A program made the position numbers and the translations under genes. A stretch of DNA of 64,000 nucleotides from NCBI RefSeq assembly GCF_902635505.1, contig NC_045430.1, forward strand, positions 111,845,425 to 111,909,424, read 5' to 3'. The notes under the pieces were generated by a model, which saw nothing but the letters and a program-made list of their open reading frames with translations, was not told the DNA's origin and searched no databases. Shown piece by piece: positions 10,110-21,394 of the stretch (the stretch's first letter is position 1; each line of letters begins with the position of its first letter). Source of the DNA: Sarcophilus harrisii (taxonomy: Eukaryota > Chordata > Mammalia > Dasyuromorphia > Dasyuridae).

Positions 10110-10288
10110 ATTAATACACATTTTGCTCCCCAACCCAATTAGGTATTCTGCATTCCAATCAAATTTTCTATTCTCTCTATTTTACATTCCATTTCCTCCC
10201 TTCAGGCTGTTGTATAGATTGTCTCTTCTGTCTGTAATGCATTTTCTCTTTCTAATCTGGTAAAACCTTAGTTTGCTATGGAGCTTTC
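10110..10288 (+). mobile_element. L2 LINE fragment, left of solo LTR
   Basis: The segment ttccctccttcaggctg-like, then attgtctcttctgtctgtaa, then tgcattttctctttctaatc parallels the L2 phrase 'gcctggaatgctctccctcctcatctc' near the ORF2 end. The LTR at 10289 interrupts it, and L2-like sequence resumes at 10646. Confidence 0.5.
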
Positions 10289-10645
10289 TGTGATGACCGA
10301 GTATTTTAAAATCAGCCGGAGTCAGGAATTCAGGTTAAGGGAAAATCTTCCCTCTTTATTCTCCATAGAGGTGAAAAAGGATCAGAGGTGAAGGGGGGGA
10401 TCACGATCACAATGTGTGCAGCTGCAACAGGAAGCCAGCCAGCAGTCTCTCCCTGCCTCTCTTCCTGCCCCCTGCCTCCATCCACCAAATCGTCATTTCC
10501 TATACAGCACATCAGGACTTGCACATAGAGTGGGCCGGGGCCATTCTCTCTCCAAGCATATATATTAATAGAGTATGGTCCAATTACTATTTAGCCTCAC
10601 ATGCTTGGGACCTCAGTGCATCAACTCAAACTTCAGCCCATTACA
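10289..10645 (-). mobile_element. Solo LTR, class II-like endogenous retrovirus (copy 2)
   Basis: A 357-base copy of the same LTR family as 779-1465 and 61757-62113. It starts TGTGATGACC and ends CTTCAGCCCATTACA on the plus strand. Perfect 6-base duplications gctttc lie at 10283-10288 and 10646-10651. The sequence is collinear with copy 3 along its length, including the segment gtatggtccaattactattt. No internal region is present, so the provirus was lost by LTR-LTR recombination. Confidence 0.9.
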
Positions 10646-10651
10646 GCTTTC

Positions 10652-10930
10652 CTCAGGTACTACTCTCTATATAAGATCTTTCCTGCCTGACTTTCTACCC
10701 CCAGCTCTGCCATCAATTGCTAGTTCCTTCTTATCAAATTACTATTAATTTTCTTTTTATATATTTAATATTTTCTCACATAGGTTTATGTAGTTATTTT
10801 TTCCTTTATATAATGTAATTTCCTCAGGGGGAAGAACCATTTGGTTATAAGTATTTAATTCTGATACCCAATACAGTGCATGACACATAGTATCTGCTTA
10901 ATTGAAACCTGATTGATTGATTGATTGAAA
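10652..10930 (+). mobile_element. L2 LINE 3' end, right of solo LTR
   Basis: After the LTR, L2 order continues: agatctttcctgcctgactt, agctctgccatcaattgcta, cctcagggggaagaaccat, aatacagtgcatgacacata, gtatctgcttaattgaa and a terminal tgattgattgattgattg repeat. The terminal short repeat is typical of L2 tails. Confidence 0.65.
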
Positions 10931-10934
10931 GTTG

Positions 10935-13190
10935 TAACCATGGACAAGTTATTTTAAATTTTAAAATCTCAAGAAATTCTGGAAGGCTCATTTACTATGT
11001 TTTAGACAGGTAGCTATCTATATAGGGGGAGAGAGTTCCCACAATAAAGAAATGAGAATAGATCTCTCCCTTATTCCTTTATGTTCTCTTCTGTATGAAG
11101 TCCTATGATACCTTCAGAGGTACTTCTACTAAACCTTATCTAATTTGGATATATTCCCTATTTTATTTACCTACTCTCAAATGTTTAACTTTGTTCTCCT
11201 GGTAAAGTTTTATTAATTATTTTTTTGCTATTTTGTTCTGAAGATAGTATATTTTTAATTGACTTAGGTATTAACCTCTTTACAAGAATTTATATACTCA
11301 TGACAAATGTGTTTTTCTGATTTGTACAACTATCTTAGATGGTCCTGAATTTAGACTGTGTAAAATTTGTTCTCAGTAATCTCTCTTTAGCATACTGTAA
11401 TACGTCAGCCCCTGAACAAAGCTGCATATTTCCTAAAGTATCTAGGCTGATATAGAATGTTGAATTAATTCCATAAAAAGAGATGGCCTTGGATAGGATG
11501 CTATTTCTCTTAACATCTCAGCCATTCTATCAATTGTTGCCATGGAAGCATTTAATTAATAATTCTATGTTGTACCCCAATATGATTTAGCACATTTTAA
11601 AATCTCACACTCTTGGCTCTTCCATGAATAATTAGAAACACATTCACCAGGCCTCCATGCCCTTCCATCATGGCCTTTCCTATTTCTAAATAGAAGATTT
11701 ACTGAAGTGGCATGGTATAAAAGTTTTCAAAACAAACCTAAAATTATAGCAACAATGACCCTTGAAAACCAGTTATTCACCATTTACTTTTGTATGTTTT
11801 CTTTCTATGCCTGCCTTACAGTAGTACAGTAGTACAGTGGGGGTGGGGGGTGAGAAAGCAAGAAAGAATTAAAATTTTTTAATGACACCCTAGAATGCTA
11901 TCTAATAAACCACAAATATTTGGGTGGTTTTGGCAGCAGCTTGAACAAAATAGCTACTACATAGCTTGAAATTTCTTGTCAAAAGGTTAAGAAATATTTT
12001 AGGTGTATAATTTGGGAGAGTGTATACACCATATGGATAATATAAAATGCTCACATAATTATAGATTATTATAAAATGTTCATAAAAGTTATGCAACAGA
12101 ACTTTGGATAGAAAAATAAAGAGCCTTATTACAAGCACTGGCAGAAAAGTCAGGCAAAAAAGAACATGTATACATTCACACACACAATTGTAATGCTGAA
12201 CAAAAAATTGATGCTCACTTTGTCCTGACTTGGACCCAGGTCATGATTATCTTTCAGTTGTCCCAAAGCTCAAAGTTTTTTCTTATTTTATTGGGAAGTG
12301 GAAAATGAAAGGCTATTTTTCTATGATCAACAAATTCATATATTCCTTAGACACACTATCTTCCATGTCCTCTTCTTGTATAGCACATTTTTAGAGTAAT
12401 TTTCTCATTTAGTACCACAAGTCTGAAGCAAATTCGTCATTAGACATAGCACATGAATGGACAGAAACATGCATATACACACATACCTATACATAGACAC
12501 ATATGTGCAAATGAGTTTTAGTGTTGAAAATGAACACTTGTATATTTCTGGCAGTGTTCTGAGACAGGATTTTCCTCCAAATTGTTCGAATCTCATAAGT
12601 TCTTTCTATCAAAGCAGGCGGTGCCAGGAAATGGACTATGATGATGTCTCATATATGTCATCATACATGATCATTTTGTTGCTCAAAGTCATTCAATGAA
12701 ACTTGTGAAATTGGAGATGTCAGAGTCTGGCACAAATCTTCCTTTTCAGCATCATTTGGGAGCACCACTCATTTTTTTATAAGAAGATTGAGTAGAAATT
12801 TTTGATTTCCATACAGACAAGCACAATTTTATAAAATGTAGAGAATGAGAGGTTTAGAGTTGCACAAGAAACAAAACTTTTTTTTTAATCCAGAAGACAA
12901 GAGAAATTTGTAAAATGTTGCCACAATCAATCAACTTTGTAAAATATAGGGAGCAGGGGAATTCTGGCAAGATTGTTGAAGGAAAAGTTTGTGTTTATCC
13001 CAACTCTCCTGAAATCAACCTTAAAAATAATATGAAATGAATCAAATGAGGTTAAAGAAACACAATCAAAAGAAAATAAAAATTCCTGCAAGCACAAGGT
13101 AGTTGATAGAGAGGAGAAAGAGGAACTAGATCATCCTGACTACTGCTGTTGTCACTTTGGGAGCACTGTTGAAAGGACACAAAATACTGA
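10935..13190. other. Repeat-poor, non-coding stretch
   Basis: No gene and no clear transposon recognised. The part at about 11380-11720 is relatively complex sequence with gccatggaagcatttaatta and similar AT-rich motif clusters. No open frame is convincing. Confidence 0.4.
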
Positions 13191-13345
13191 GAGATGGAGG
13201 TGAAGGTGAGGGAGAAAGAGGCAGTGAGAAAAACTAAAACACACACAAAAAGATACATAAAGAGACAGAGATAGACAGACAGAGACACAGGGAAAGACAC
13301 ACATATACACATAGGTACAGAGGAAAACAGAAAAACAGAGAAAGA
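13190..13345. repeat. Purine-rich low-complexity tract
   Basis: A long run of gag/aga/aca units (for example gacagacagagacacaggga). Several open frames on the minus strand are only its translation. Confidence 0.8.
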
Positions 13346-14185
13346 GAAAAAAGAAAGAAGCAGCAGACCACAGTTGGTATTGAGTGTGAGTAAATTCCAC
13401 AGTGGTCACCACTACTTTTATTTGCCAGAGTGAGATAGGACAAGTAGTCTGGAGCAAGGATATACTCAATAACTACCCTCTTATTTAGAACTCATAATAA
13501 ATTAAATGCCGCTCATGTTTTCTCTTTCCTTCTCCCTCTCTCCATGAGCAGGCAGATATCTAATTCAGAATTTTTTTGCTCTCTGCATTAGTTCACAATT
13601 CCTGTTTTAGTTGGGATTTTAACATGAACTTACACTAAATGATATATATTAAATCATAATGCTTTTGATTTGTATTTCATTATTTGTGAATAGGGAGTTG
13701 CATAGAGAACAATGATTCGTCTTGGTATATAGCCAAAAGTGAATCATTGATAAATCTGGATTCCAACCTTAAGCTTATAAGCAATGTCAAAGTAAATTAT
13801 ATTAAATATCCTAAAGTGAGTCAAGATTAGTTCAAGGCCTTTGCCCTTAAGAAAGAACAAGTTAATTGTTATTACTATATGATAAGCAATCATTAGGTCA
13901 CCCTACCTTTTCCAATACTTCCCTGTATCCACTAATTTCTTTATATGGGTGGATTTGAGGGTGGTGACTAGATACTAGTTATGCATAGTGGGAGGAGAAA
14001 GGGAGTATCTAGAATAGGACCAAAATACTCAAAAGAGTGAAGTCCAGAAAAGGAAGTGAGGACCCTTGTCTTTTACTTTTACCTTCAACCAAAGAAACCT
14101 TTAAACTCAGATAATAGACTATTACATAGATGCCTTAACCATGGGAGACAGATAAACAAACTTTAATATCTTTTTTCTTTTCATT
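13346..14185. other. No gene or recognised repeat
   Basis: Ordinary AT-rich sequence with only short open frames. Confidence 0.4.
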
Positions 14186-14935
14186 TGGAACTATGCCCAG
14201 AGGTTTATCAAACAGTGCATGCCCTTTGATCCAGCAGTGTCCCTACTGGTTCAATATCCCAAAGAGTTCATTAAAAAGGGAAAAGGATCTACATATGCAA
14301 AAATGTTTGTGGTAGCCTTTTTTGAAGTGAGAAGGAGTTGTAAACTGAGTAGATGCCCATCAATTAGGAAATGGTTGAATAAGTCATAGTATATGAATAT
14401 AATGGAATATTATTGTTTTATAAGAAATGACAAGCATACTGATTTCAGAAAAGCCTGAAAAGACTTACATGAACTGATGCTAAGTGAAATAAGTAGAACC
14501 AAGAGACCATTGTACACAGCATTGTAAATAGTAACAATATTATGTGATGATCAACTATGATGGACTTGGCTCTTTTCAACAATGGGGTGATTCAAGGCAA
14601 TTCTAAAAGACTTGTGATGAAAAGAACCATCTGCATCCAGAGAGAGAACTATGGAGACTGAATGTGGATCAAAGCATAGCATTTTCACCTTTTGTTATTG
14701 TTTGCTTGCTTTTTTTTCTTTCTCATATTTACTTATTTCCCTTTTTGATCTGATTTTTCTTGCATAGCATAACACAGAAATATGTTTGGGAGAATTGCAC
14801 ATATTTTACTTATATTGGATTATTTGCTGCCTAGAGGAGGATGGGAGAGAGGAAAGGAAGGAGAAAAATTTGGAAGACAAAGTTTTGCAAAGGTGTATTT
14901 GAGAAAATAAAAAGCTATTATATATGAAAAAAGAA
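14186..14935 (+). mobile_element. Old L1 3' end with 3' UTR
   Basis: It runs from ggaactatgcccagaggttt through ccctttgatccagcagtgtc, atgcaaaaatgtttgtggta, taatggaatattattg and tgaactgatgctaagtgaaa to a 3' UTR and an A-rich end (aataaaaagctatt). Its 3' UTR (ctgcctagaggaggatgggag) differs from the younger copies, so it is a distinct, older L1 subfamily. No reading frame is intact. Confidence 0.85.
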
Positions 14936-14968
14936 TTTTTTTGCTCTCCTAAGAAAGTCACTATAGGG

Positions 14969-15157
14969 CACACATTCTTAAACTGGGTTATGACCCCATT
15001 TGGGATCTTGTAACTAATGTGGGGGATGCCAAAATTATGCTTTATTATTAGTAAATGTTTGATTTGTATGTTTATTTTATATACAAATATTTCCAGTATC
15101 ATGAAAAAATTTCTTGGGTGAAGAGGGCTTCTGATTGGAAAAATTTAAGAAGCCCAG
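14969..15157. mobile_element. Small non-autonomous hAT-type DNA transposon
   Basis: A 189-base element with imperfect inverted ends: cacacattcttaaactggg at the left, and aaatttaagaagcccag at the right, sharing TTCTTAAA. Flanks ctataggg and ctacagag agree at 6 of 8 bases, consistent with an 8-base hAT target duplication. The phrase gttatgaccccatttgggat resembles the Charlie/MER type. Too small to encode transposase. Confidence 0.6.
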
Positions 15158-15164
15158 CTACAGA

Positions 15165-15939
15165 GTGTGCATTTACAGCCTCTAGAAGGATCTAGCTATG
15201 AAGGACTGAGTGACAAAATATTCTTATGCAAGTATGTACATTTAGAAAATCCTGAAATTTCTTAAGAAAGTTGCTGGTGACAAGCAAGAAGCCTGTTTAT
15301 ACCTTGGCTCTGGTGTCCACAGATATGCTATATATCAGTGGAGTATCACAAACATATTAGGAATAAAAATACTGTTAGTAAACTCTTAAATGATATTACT
15401 TGAGCGTATATGATTAAAGAGATATAAAAGCAGGGGAACAAGAAATGAAGTTTTTCCAAACTTACAATCCACTTTGGAGATTAATGGATAAAATTATGTT
15501 AAAAAAATTTTCAAGGACTTTGTAAAATACTTCACACACGAACCAGTGTTAGCCTATAGAGTGTAAAACAAACACACAAACAAACAAAAAATCTAATTTT
15601 TTTCCTGCAAAAAGATGTAATCTTGGAGGCATTAGGAACCTTGTACCAAGTGGATAAAAATCACCAGAAACCAGTGGCATTTGCCAGTAGGAGCTTGAGC
15701 GACAGAGAGAGACTTGTTTGTTATTTCATATAAAGGTTGTAATTTTTTGCTGTGAAGAAGTTGTCATTGATATGTTCAAAGACTGTTTATTTGTATGGTA
15801 TGAAATTGAAAGTAGAAAGTCACAGCAGTTCACTGACTATTATGATCACTGTCACAAGTTAGATACTGCTTACCAGAGAAGGGCAATATCATTAGCTAAC
15901 TATGAAGACAGCATTCACTATCATACTGGAAAGATTATT
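15165..15939. other. Non-coding flank with an open frame running into L1
   Basis: No repeat recognised. An open frame starting at 15718 contains DYYDHCHKLDTAYQRRA and runs into the L1 at 15960. The target duplication shows that the frame crosses the insertion border, so the fusion is chance. I do not recognise the 80-residue leading part. Confidence 0.45.
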
Positions 15940-15959
15940 AATCTTTATAAATGCTCTGA

Positions 15960-16509
15960 ATTACTATTCAATATTGTATTGGAAATGCTAGCTTTGGCAA
16001 TAAGAGATGAAAAAGAGATTAAAGGAATTAGAATAGGTAATGAGGAAACCAAATTATCACTCTTTTTAGATGATATGATGATATTACTACAGGACCCCAG
16101 AGATTCTACTAAAAAGCTATTAGAAATAATTCACAACTTTAGCAAAGTTGCGGGATACAAAATAAATCCACATAAATCCTCAGCATTTTTATACACCACC
16201 AACAAAATCCAACAGCAAGAGATACAAAGAGAAATTCCATTTAAAATAACTGTTGATAGTATAAAATATTTGGGAATCTATCTGCCAAGGGAAAGTCAGA
16301 AACTATATGAGCAAAACTACAAAACACTTTCCAAGCAAATGAAGTCAGATCTAAACAATTGGAAAAATATTAAGTGTTCTTGGATAGGTCAAGCGAATAT
16401 AATAAAGATAACAATATTACCTAAACTAATCTATTTATTTAGTGCTCTACCAATCAGATTCCCAAGAAACTATTTCAATGATCTAGAAAAAATAACAAAA
16501 TTCATCTAG
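15960..16509 (+). pseudogene. L1 ORF2 reverse-transcriptase fragment
   Basis: The frame begins LLFNIVLEMLALAIRDEKEI, the palm segment after the PLSP motif of L1 reverse transcriptase, and continues with LEIIHNFSKVAGYKINPHKS and YLGIYLPRES, then SWIGQANIIKITILPKLIYL. The catalytic FADD box reads FLDD here, so the alanine before the two aspartates is leucine. Active L1 and most retroelements have alanine (or methionine) there, so activity is doubtful even before truncation. The frame ends KFI and a stop; downstream frames resume the ORF2 order (WYWLRNGLVDQWNRLGS at 16604-16861). Confidence 0.88.
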
Positions 16510-17973
16510 AAGAACAAAAGGTCAAGAATTTAAGGAAACTAATGAAAAAAAATCAAATGAAGGTGGCCTAGCTCTACTTGATCTAAAACTATATTATAAA
16601 GCAATGGTCACCAAAATCATTTGGTATTGGTTAAGAAATGGACTAGTTGATCAATGGAATAGGTTAGGTTCAATGGACAAAATAGTCAATAACTATAGCA
16701 ATCTAGTGTTTGACAAATCCAAAGACCCCAACTTTTGGGATAAGAATTCACTATTTGACAAAAACTGCTGGGAAAATTGGAAATTAGTATGGCAAAATCT
16801 AGATATTGACCCACACTTAACACTGTACACCAAGATAAGACAAAATGGGTTCATGATATAGGCATAAAGAATTATAAATAAATTGGAAGAGCATAGGATA
16901 GTTTACCTCTCAGACCTGTGGAGGAGGAAGGAATTTGTGACCAAAGAAGAACTAGAGATCATTATTGATCACAAAATAGAAAATTTTCATTAAATCAAGT
17001 TAAAACACTGCTGTACAAACAAAATTAATGCAGACAAGATTAGAAAGGAAGCAATAAACTGGGAAAACATTTTTACAGTTAAAAGTTCTGATAAAAGCCT
17101 CCTCTCCAAAATATATAGAGAATTGACCCTAATTTATAAGAAATCAAGGCATTCTCCAACTGATAATTGGTCAAAGGATATGAACAGACAATTTCAGATA
17201 ATGGAATTGAAACAACTTCTAGTCAAATAAAAAGGTGTTCCAAATCATTGTTGATCAGAGAAATACAAATTATGAAAACTCTGAGATACCACTATATACC
17301 TGTCAGATTGGCTAAGATGACAGGAAAAAATAATGATGAATGTTGGAAGGGATGTAGGAAAACTGGGACATTGATGCATTGTTGATGGATTTGTGAATGG
17401 ATCCAACCATTATGGAGAGCAATCTGGAACTATACTCAAAAAGTTATTAAACTGTGCATAGCCTTTGGTCCAGCAGTGTTTCTATTGGTCTTCTATCCCA
17501 AAGAGATATTAAAGAAGGGAAAGGGACCCGTATGTGCAAAAATGTTTGTGGCAGCTCTTTTCATAGTGGCTAGAAACTGGAAATTAAATGCATAACCATC
17601 AATTGGAGAATGGCTGAGTAAATTGTGGTATATGAATGTTATGTAATATTATTGTTCTATAAGAAACAACCAGCAGGTTGAATACAAATACCAGCAGCTT
17701 GGAGAGACTTACATGAACTGATGCTCAGTGAAATGAGCAGAACCAGGAGATCATTATACACTTCGGCAATAATACTATATGAGGATCATTTCTGATGGAA
17801 GTGGCCCTCTTCAACAATGAGAGAATCCAAATCAGTCCAATTGATCAGTAATGAACAGAACCAGCTACACCCAGTGAAAGAATACTGAAAAATGAATGTG
17901 GACCACAACATAGCATCTGTACTCTTTCTGTTGTTGTTTGCTTGCATTTTTGGTTTTCTTCCCAGGTTATTTT

Positions 17974-17976
<3 letters not shown>

Positions 17977-18004
<28 letters not shown>
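17977..18004. repeat. (TA)14 microsatellite inside L1 3' UTR
   Basis: Pure TA run within the 3' UTR of the L1 at 15960-18166, so it grew after that insertion. Confidence 0.9.
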
Positions 18005-18007
<3 letters not shown>

Positions 18008-18204
18008 TTTAACATATACTTAACATATTTAACATGTATGGGACTACCTGCCATCTAGGGAAGGGGGTGAAGGGAAGGAGAAAAAGTTGGAACAGAAGTT
18101 TTTGCAAGGGTCAATGTTGAAAAATTACCCATGCATATGTTTTGTCAATAAAAAGTTATAATAAAAAATCTTTATAGATGATCTGACCTGATGGTTATGT
18201 CAAA

Positions 18205-18720
18205 TCAAGAAGTATTTATTAAGAGTTTGTTATGTGCCAGGCACTTTACTAAGTACTGAGGATGCAAAGAAAAGCAAATAAAAACTCTGCCCTTGAGTGG
18301 CCAAAATGAAGAAACAACATGCAAACGACAGCATACAAACGAGATATGTGCAGAATAAAATGGAGAAAATCTCACAGGGAAGACACAACTATTAAGGATG
18401 CTCAGAAAGAGGAGGAGAATAAAGAGAAAAAAGAATAGGAGGAATGTTTTCTTCAGAAAGTAGTATTTTAACCAAGACTTGAAGGATGTTTCAGAAGGTA
18501 GAAATAGGGATAAAGAGCATTCTAGGCAAGAGTCAGGGATGGGAAAACAACTAGAGAAAAGGAACTGGAATAGGGAAATGGAGTACCTTATGAAAAAAAT
18601 ATTAAGAAGGTCAATGTCATTAGATCATTAAATATATGGAGAGTAGTAGAGTGGTAGAAGATCAGAAAAGTAGTATTGTGTAGCATAAGAAGGAAAACTA
18701 GATAAGTATATGGGGAACAG
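18205..18720 (-). mobile_element. L2 LINE 3' end
   Basis: Reverse-strand L2: aagtatttattaagagtttg, ttatgtgccaggcactttac, gaggatgcaaagaaaagcaa, ctctgcccttgagtggcc, acaacatgcaaacgacagca, accaagacttgaaggatg, agagcattctaggcaagag and aatggagtaccttatg. This is the marsupial L2 3' end in good order. It likely continues at 20095, beyond an old L1 insertion. Confidence 0.8.
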
Positions 18721-18734
18721 AGACACATTTATAA

Positions 18735-19311
18735 AAATAAGTGTTATTCCCTAATTGATAAATGGTCAAAGGATATGAAAAGACAGATTTTTAAAGAAGA
18801 AATCAAACATATTAATAGTCTTATGAAAAAATGCTCTAAATACTACTAATTAGAGAAATGAAAATTAAAACAACCTTGAAGTATCACTATTCACCTAACA
18901 AACAGATTAATTAACATAACATGCTGGAAAAGATATGGAAAGATGTGTACACTAATGCACTATTGGTATAGTTATAAACTGGTCCAAATGTTCTAGAGAA
19001 CAATTTTGTAACTATACCCAAAGGGTTTTAAAACTGTAAATAGCCTTGGATCTAGCAATACCACTACTGAATCTATATCCCAAAAAAATCAAAGCAAAAG
19101 GAAAAAGACCTGCCTGTATAAAACTGTTTATGTTAAATTATAATTTTATATGTAATTTTATATTATATTAAATATTCATACTTTAATTTTATATAAATAT
19201 GTTATATATTAATTTGTTAATATATAATATGTTATTATATTATATTAAACTATTTTGTGTGTGTATGTATGGTGGTAAAGAATTGGAAACAGAGTAGATA
19301 TTCATCAGTTT
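18735..19311 (+). mobile_element. Old L1, first part
   Basis: ORF2 3' order: attgataaatggtcaaagga, gagaaatgaaaattaaaaca, tgcactattggtatagttat, aactatacccaaagggtttt, ctatatcccaaaaaaatcaa, an AT-rich expansion at about 19120-19255, then gaattggaaacagagtagat and attcatcag. It is interrupted by an LTR-like segment and resumes at 19736. Confidence 0.75.
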
Positions 19312-19735
19312 GATCTGAGTGAGCTTTGTAAAATTATGTAAAATCACAGAAACCATGTACCCTTTTGATCTATACCTCCAAATGGTCTCACATCCTCTCA
19401 GAGTATGATAAGCTGTGCAATTCAAGAGCAAATCAAGCTCCTATTGATCTTGTTGGGAAGTCACAATCCCAGGCAAGATTTCAATTGAGAATTATCAAAC
19501 TTCCGCTAGACTTACACATAAAATAGGTCTTCTAAAAATGATTCTTTGCAGATCTCTCTCCATTGAGAAAGACATGCCTGCTAAGAGAATGCCCCTTGGT
19601 GTTTTCCTTTAAACAATAAAGCCTCCTCTTTACCATAGTCTCTGGGAGTTAGTGAATTCTTTCATTTCCAAATTCGTGAACTCCCATCTCCAAGCAAAAA
19701 GTATCTCATTTCTGGTATCCAAACCTCATTAAGTT
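19312..19735 (+). mobile_element. LTR-like insertion in an old L1
   Basis: A non-L1 segment sits between attcatcag and ttgaggaatgactgaataaa, which are adjacent in L1. It has an AATAAA signal (about 19614), then a region like gcctcctctttaccatagtc and gaattctttcatttccaaat, the look of a retroviral R-U5. This suggests a solo LTR, plus orientation, perhaps class I. End points and target duplication are not firm (possibly a degenerate tcagtt/taagtt). A fossil with no coding part. Confidence 0.55.
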
Positions 19736-20085
19736 GAGGAATGACTGAATAAAGTGTGGTTCATGATTATAAAAAATGGTATTGTTCTATTAAAAAATAT
19801 GAGAGTATGGTATCAGAAAAACCTACAAAAGCTTTTATGACCTATTGCAAAGTGAAGTGTGCAGAACTAGGAGAACAGTGTACAATAGTAATAGCAATAT
19901 TGTAACATGTTCAACTGTGAGAGATTTAGTTACTAAAATTAGTAAAAGGATCCAAGACACTTCTAAAAGACTCATGAAGAAAATTGACATTTAAATCCAG
20001 AGTAGAACTGGTGAAATATTAATGCAGAATGAAGCACAATTTTTCACTTAACATATTTTCCTTGCTTTTCTAAAGAAAAGTAAGA
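19736..20085 (+). mobile_element. Old L1, remainder
   Basis: It continues with ggaatgactgaataaagtgt, atggtattgttctatt, attgcaaagtgaagtgtgca, gaactaggagaacagtgtac and agatttagttactaaaatta to the 3' UTR. Older and more diverged than the 15960 copy. Confidence 0.75.
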
Positions 20086-20094
20086 AAGAGAGAA

Positions 20095-20170
20095 ATTCAA
20101 GATGACCCCTAGGTTGTAAGCGTGGTTACCTGGGAAGCCATATGGTTCTGAAATTGTGATGAAACCTAAA
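20095..20170 (-). mobile_element. L2 fragment, likely continuation of 18205-18720
   Basis: The phrase agatgacccctaggttgtaa followed by gcgtggttacctgggaag matches the L2 complement 'gaatgactcctaggttgcgagcctgagtgactgggag'. Same orientation as the 18205 piece and further 5' in L2, so both likely belong to one copy opened by the old L1. Confidence 0.6.
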
Positions 20171-20174
20171 GGAG

Positions 20175-20765
20175 TGAAATAATCTTCACTTTATTTTTAA
20201 CTAAATCATCTTTGATTGAACTAACCTTTTCTCACTGTTATCTATAGATGACTAGAAAAGCATATAGCTAATGAAGGATTATAAGACATGAAACAAGTCA
20301 AGAAATGAGATAATGATGACAAAAGATTTAAGTACTGGTTACTTAAATACTCTGTTCTGTTGAGACATTGACTAGAAATTAGAGCTGTGTAAGAGTTCTG
20401 TGTGAGATTGTCAAAAATCCTGTGCAAAAATAATAAAAAACTATTAATACTATGCACTGGATAACAATATAGTACATGTTGTTCTATGGCTATAAAAGAT
20501 TGACAACATGACAATGGCTATATGGGTCAAGAATAAACACTAGACTTAATAAAGATTTAACTAGACAAAATCATTACAGATAACAAGACATATTGAGATG
20601 TAGACTTTTATGAATAATAAAGTACTACCAACACAAACTTAATGTTTGGACATTATATAGAACAGGGATAAGGACACTATCTGTAATTTTATTGGTAAAG
20701 AAAATTCCCAAAGAAATTGCCTTCAACAATGAATACTGATAAAGGTGAAAGAGGGAATGTAAAAT
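20175..20765. other. No gene or recognised repeat
   Basis: AT-rich sequence. The 20242-20514 open frame on the minus strand has no family resemblance. Confidence 0.4.
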
Positions 20766-20769
20766 CTGG

Positions 20770-21390
20770 CTCGAAATTTAACATCCCCAAAAAACAAAAA
20801 CAAAACCTAAGATCTTGGTAACTGCTCCTATTATTTCCTGGCAAATAGAAGAAGAAATGAAAGCAGTATGAGATTTTACATTCTTGGGTTCAAAAATCAC
20901 TACCGTTCGTAACTGAAGCCATAAAATTAAAAGATGCTTGCTTCTTGAAAGGAAAGCTATGACAAATCTGAACAGCATGTTAAAAAGCAGAGATATCACC
21001 TTACCAGCAAAAGTCTATACAGTCAAAACCATGGTTTTTTCCAGCAGCACTAAGTGACTGAGTTAGACTGTAAGGAAAACTGAGAACCACAGAATCAATA
21101 CTTTCCAATTGTGCTGGAGAAGATTTTTGAGATTTCCTTAAATAGCAATGAGATCAAGTTAGTCAATACCTAAAAAAAAATAATAATTTGGAATATTCAT
21201 TGAAATAGTGAAACTGAAGTCCAAATGCTTTTGTTACAAAAAGAAAAGACTCAAGTTGGGAAATATTAAAGACAACAGAAAAAGGGAATGGTAGAGGATG
21301 AGACGGATAGCCTAGTGTGATTTGGACCATTAGGGTTACAAAGAGTTGGATAAGACTGAATTCAACAATAGCAACCAAATCTAAGAGCCA
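20770..21390 (+). mobile_element. RTE/BovB-clade LINE 3' end
   Basis: In order: ttacattcttgggttcaaaa, atcactaccgttcgtaactg, ccataaaattaaaagatgct, tgcttcttgaaaggaaagct, atgacaaatctgaacagcat, gttaaaaagcagagatatca, tatacagtcaaaaccatggt, aagattcttgaga-like, ggtagaggatgagacggata and gggttacaaagagttggata. These parallel the 3' ORF2 end of BovB-type elements (FLGSKIT..GDCSHEIKRRLLLGRKAM and so on). The far end, gactgaattcaacaatagc, resembles the tail of the Mar1-like SINEs. No frame is intact. Confidence 0.85.
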
Positions 21391-21394
21391 AGAA

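Larger units (their letters stand above)
15960..18166 (+). mobile_element. 5'-truncated L1, 2.2 kb
   Basis: It contains the reverse-transcriptase C-terminal half, the ORF2 C-terminus, the 3' UTR and a short A-rich tail. A 20-base target duplication with two mismatches flanks it (15940-15959 and 18167-18186). The 3' UTR has the G-rich gggaagggggtgaagggaag tract and ends cccatgcatatgttttg plus ataaaaagttataat. Open segments at 15960-16509, 16604-16861 and 17167-17385 show the ORF2 frame is broken into at least three parts. The 5' UTR, ORF1 and the N-terminal half of ORF2 were never inserted. Confidence 0.92.

Noticed and set aside
13052-13469. Overlapping minus-strand frames rich in Ser, Leu, Phe and Cys
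   Set aside because: They are translations of a purine-rich low-complexity tract, not a membrane protein gene.
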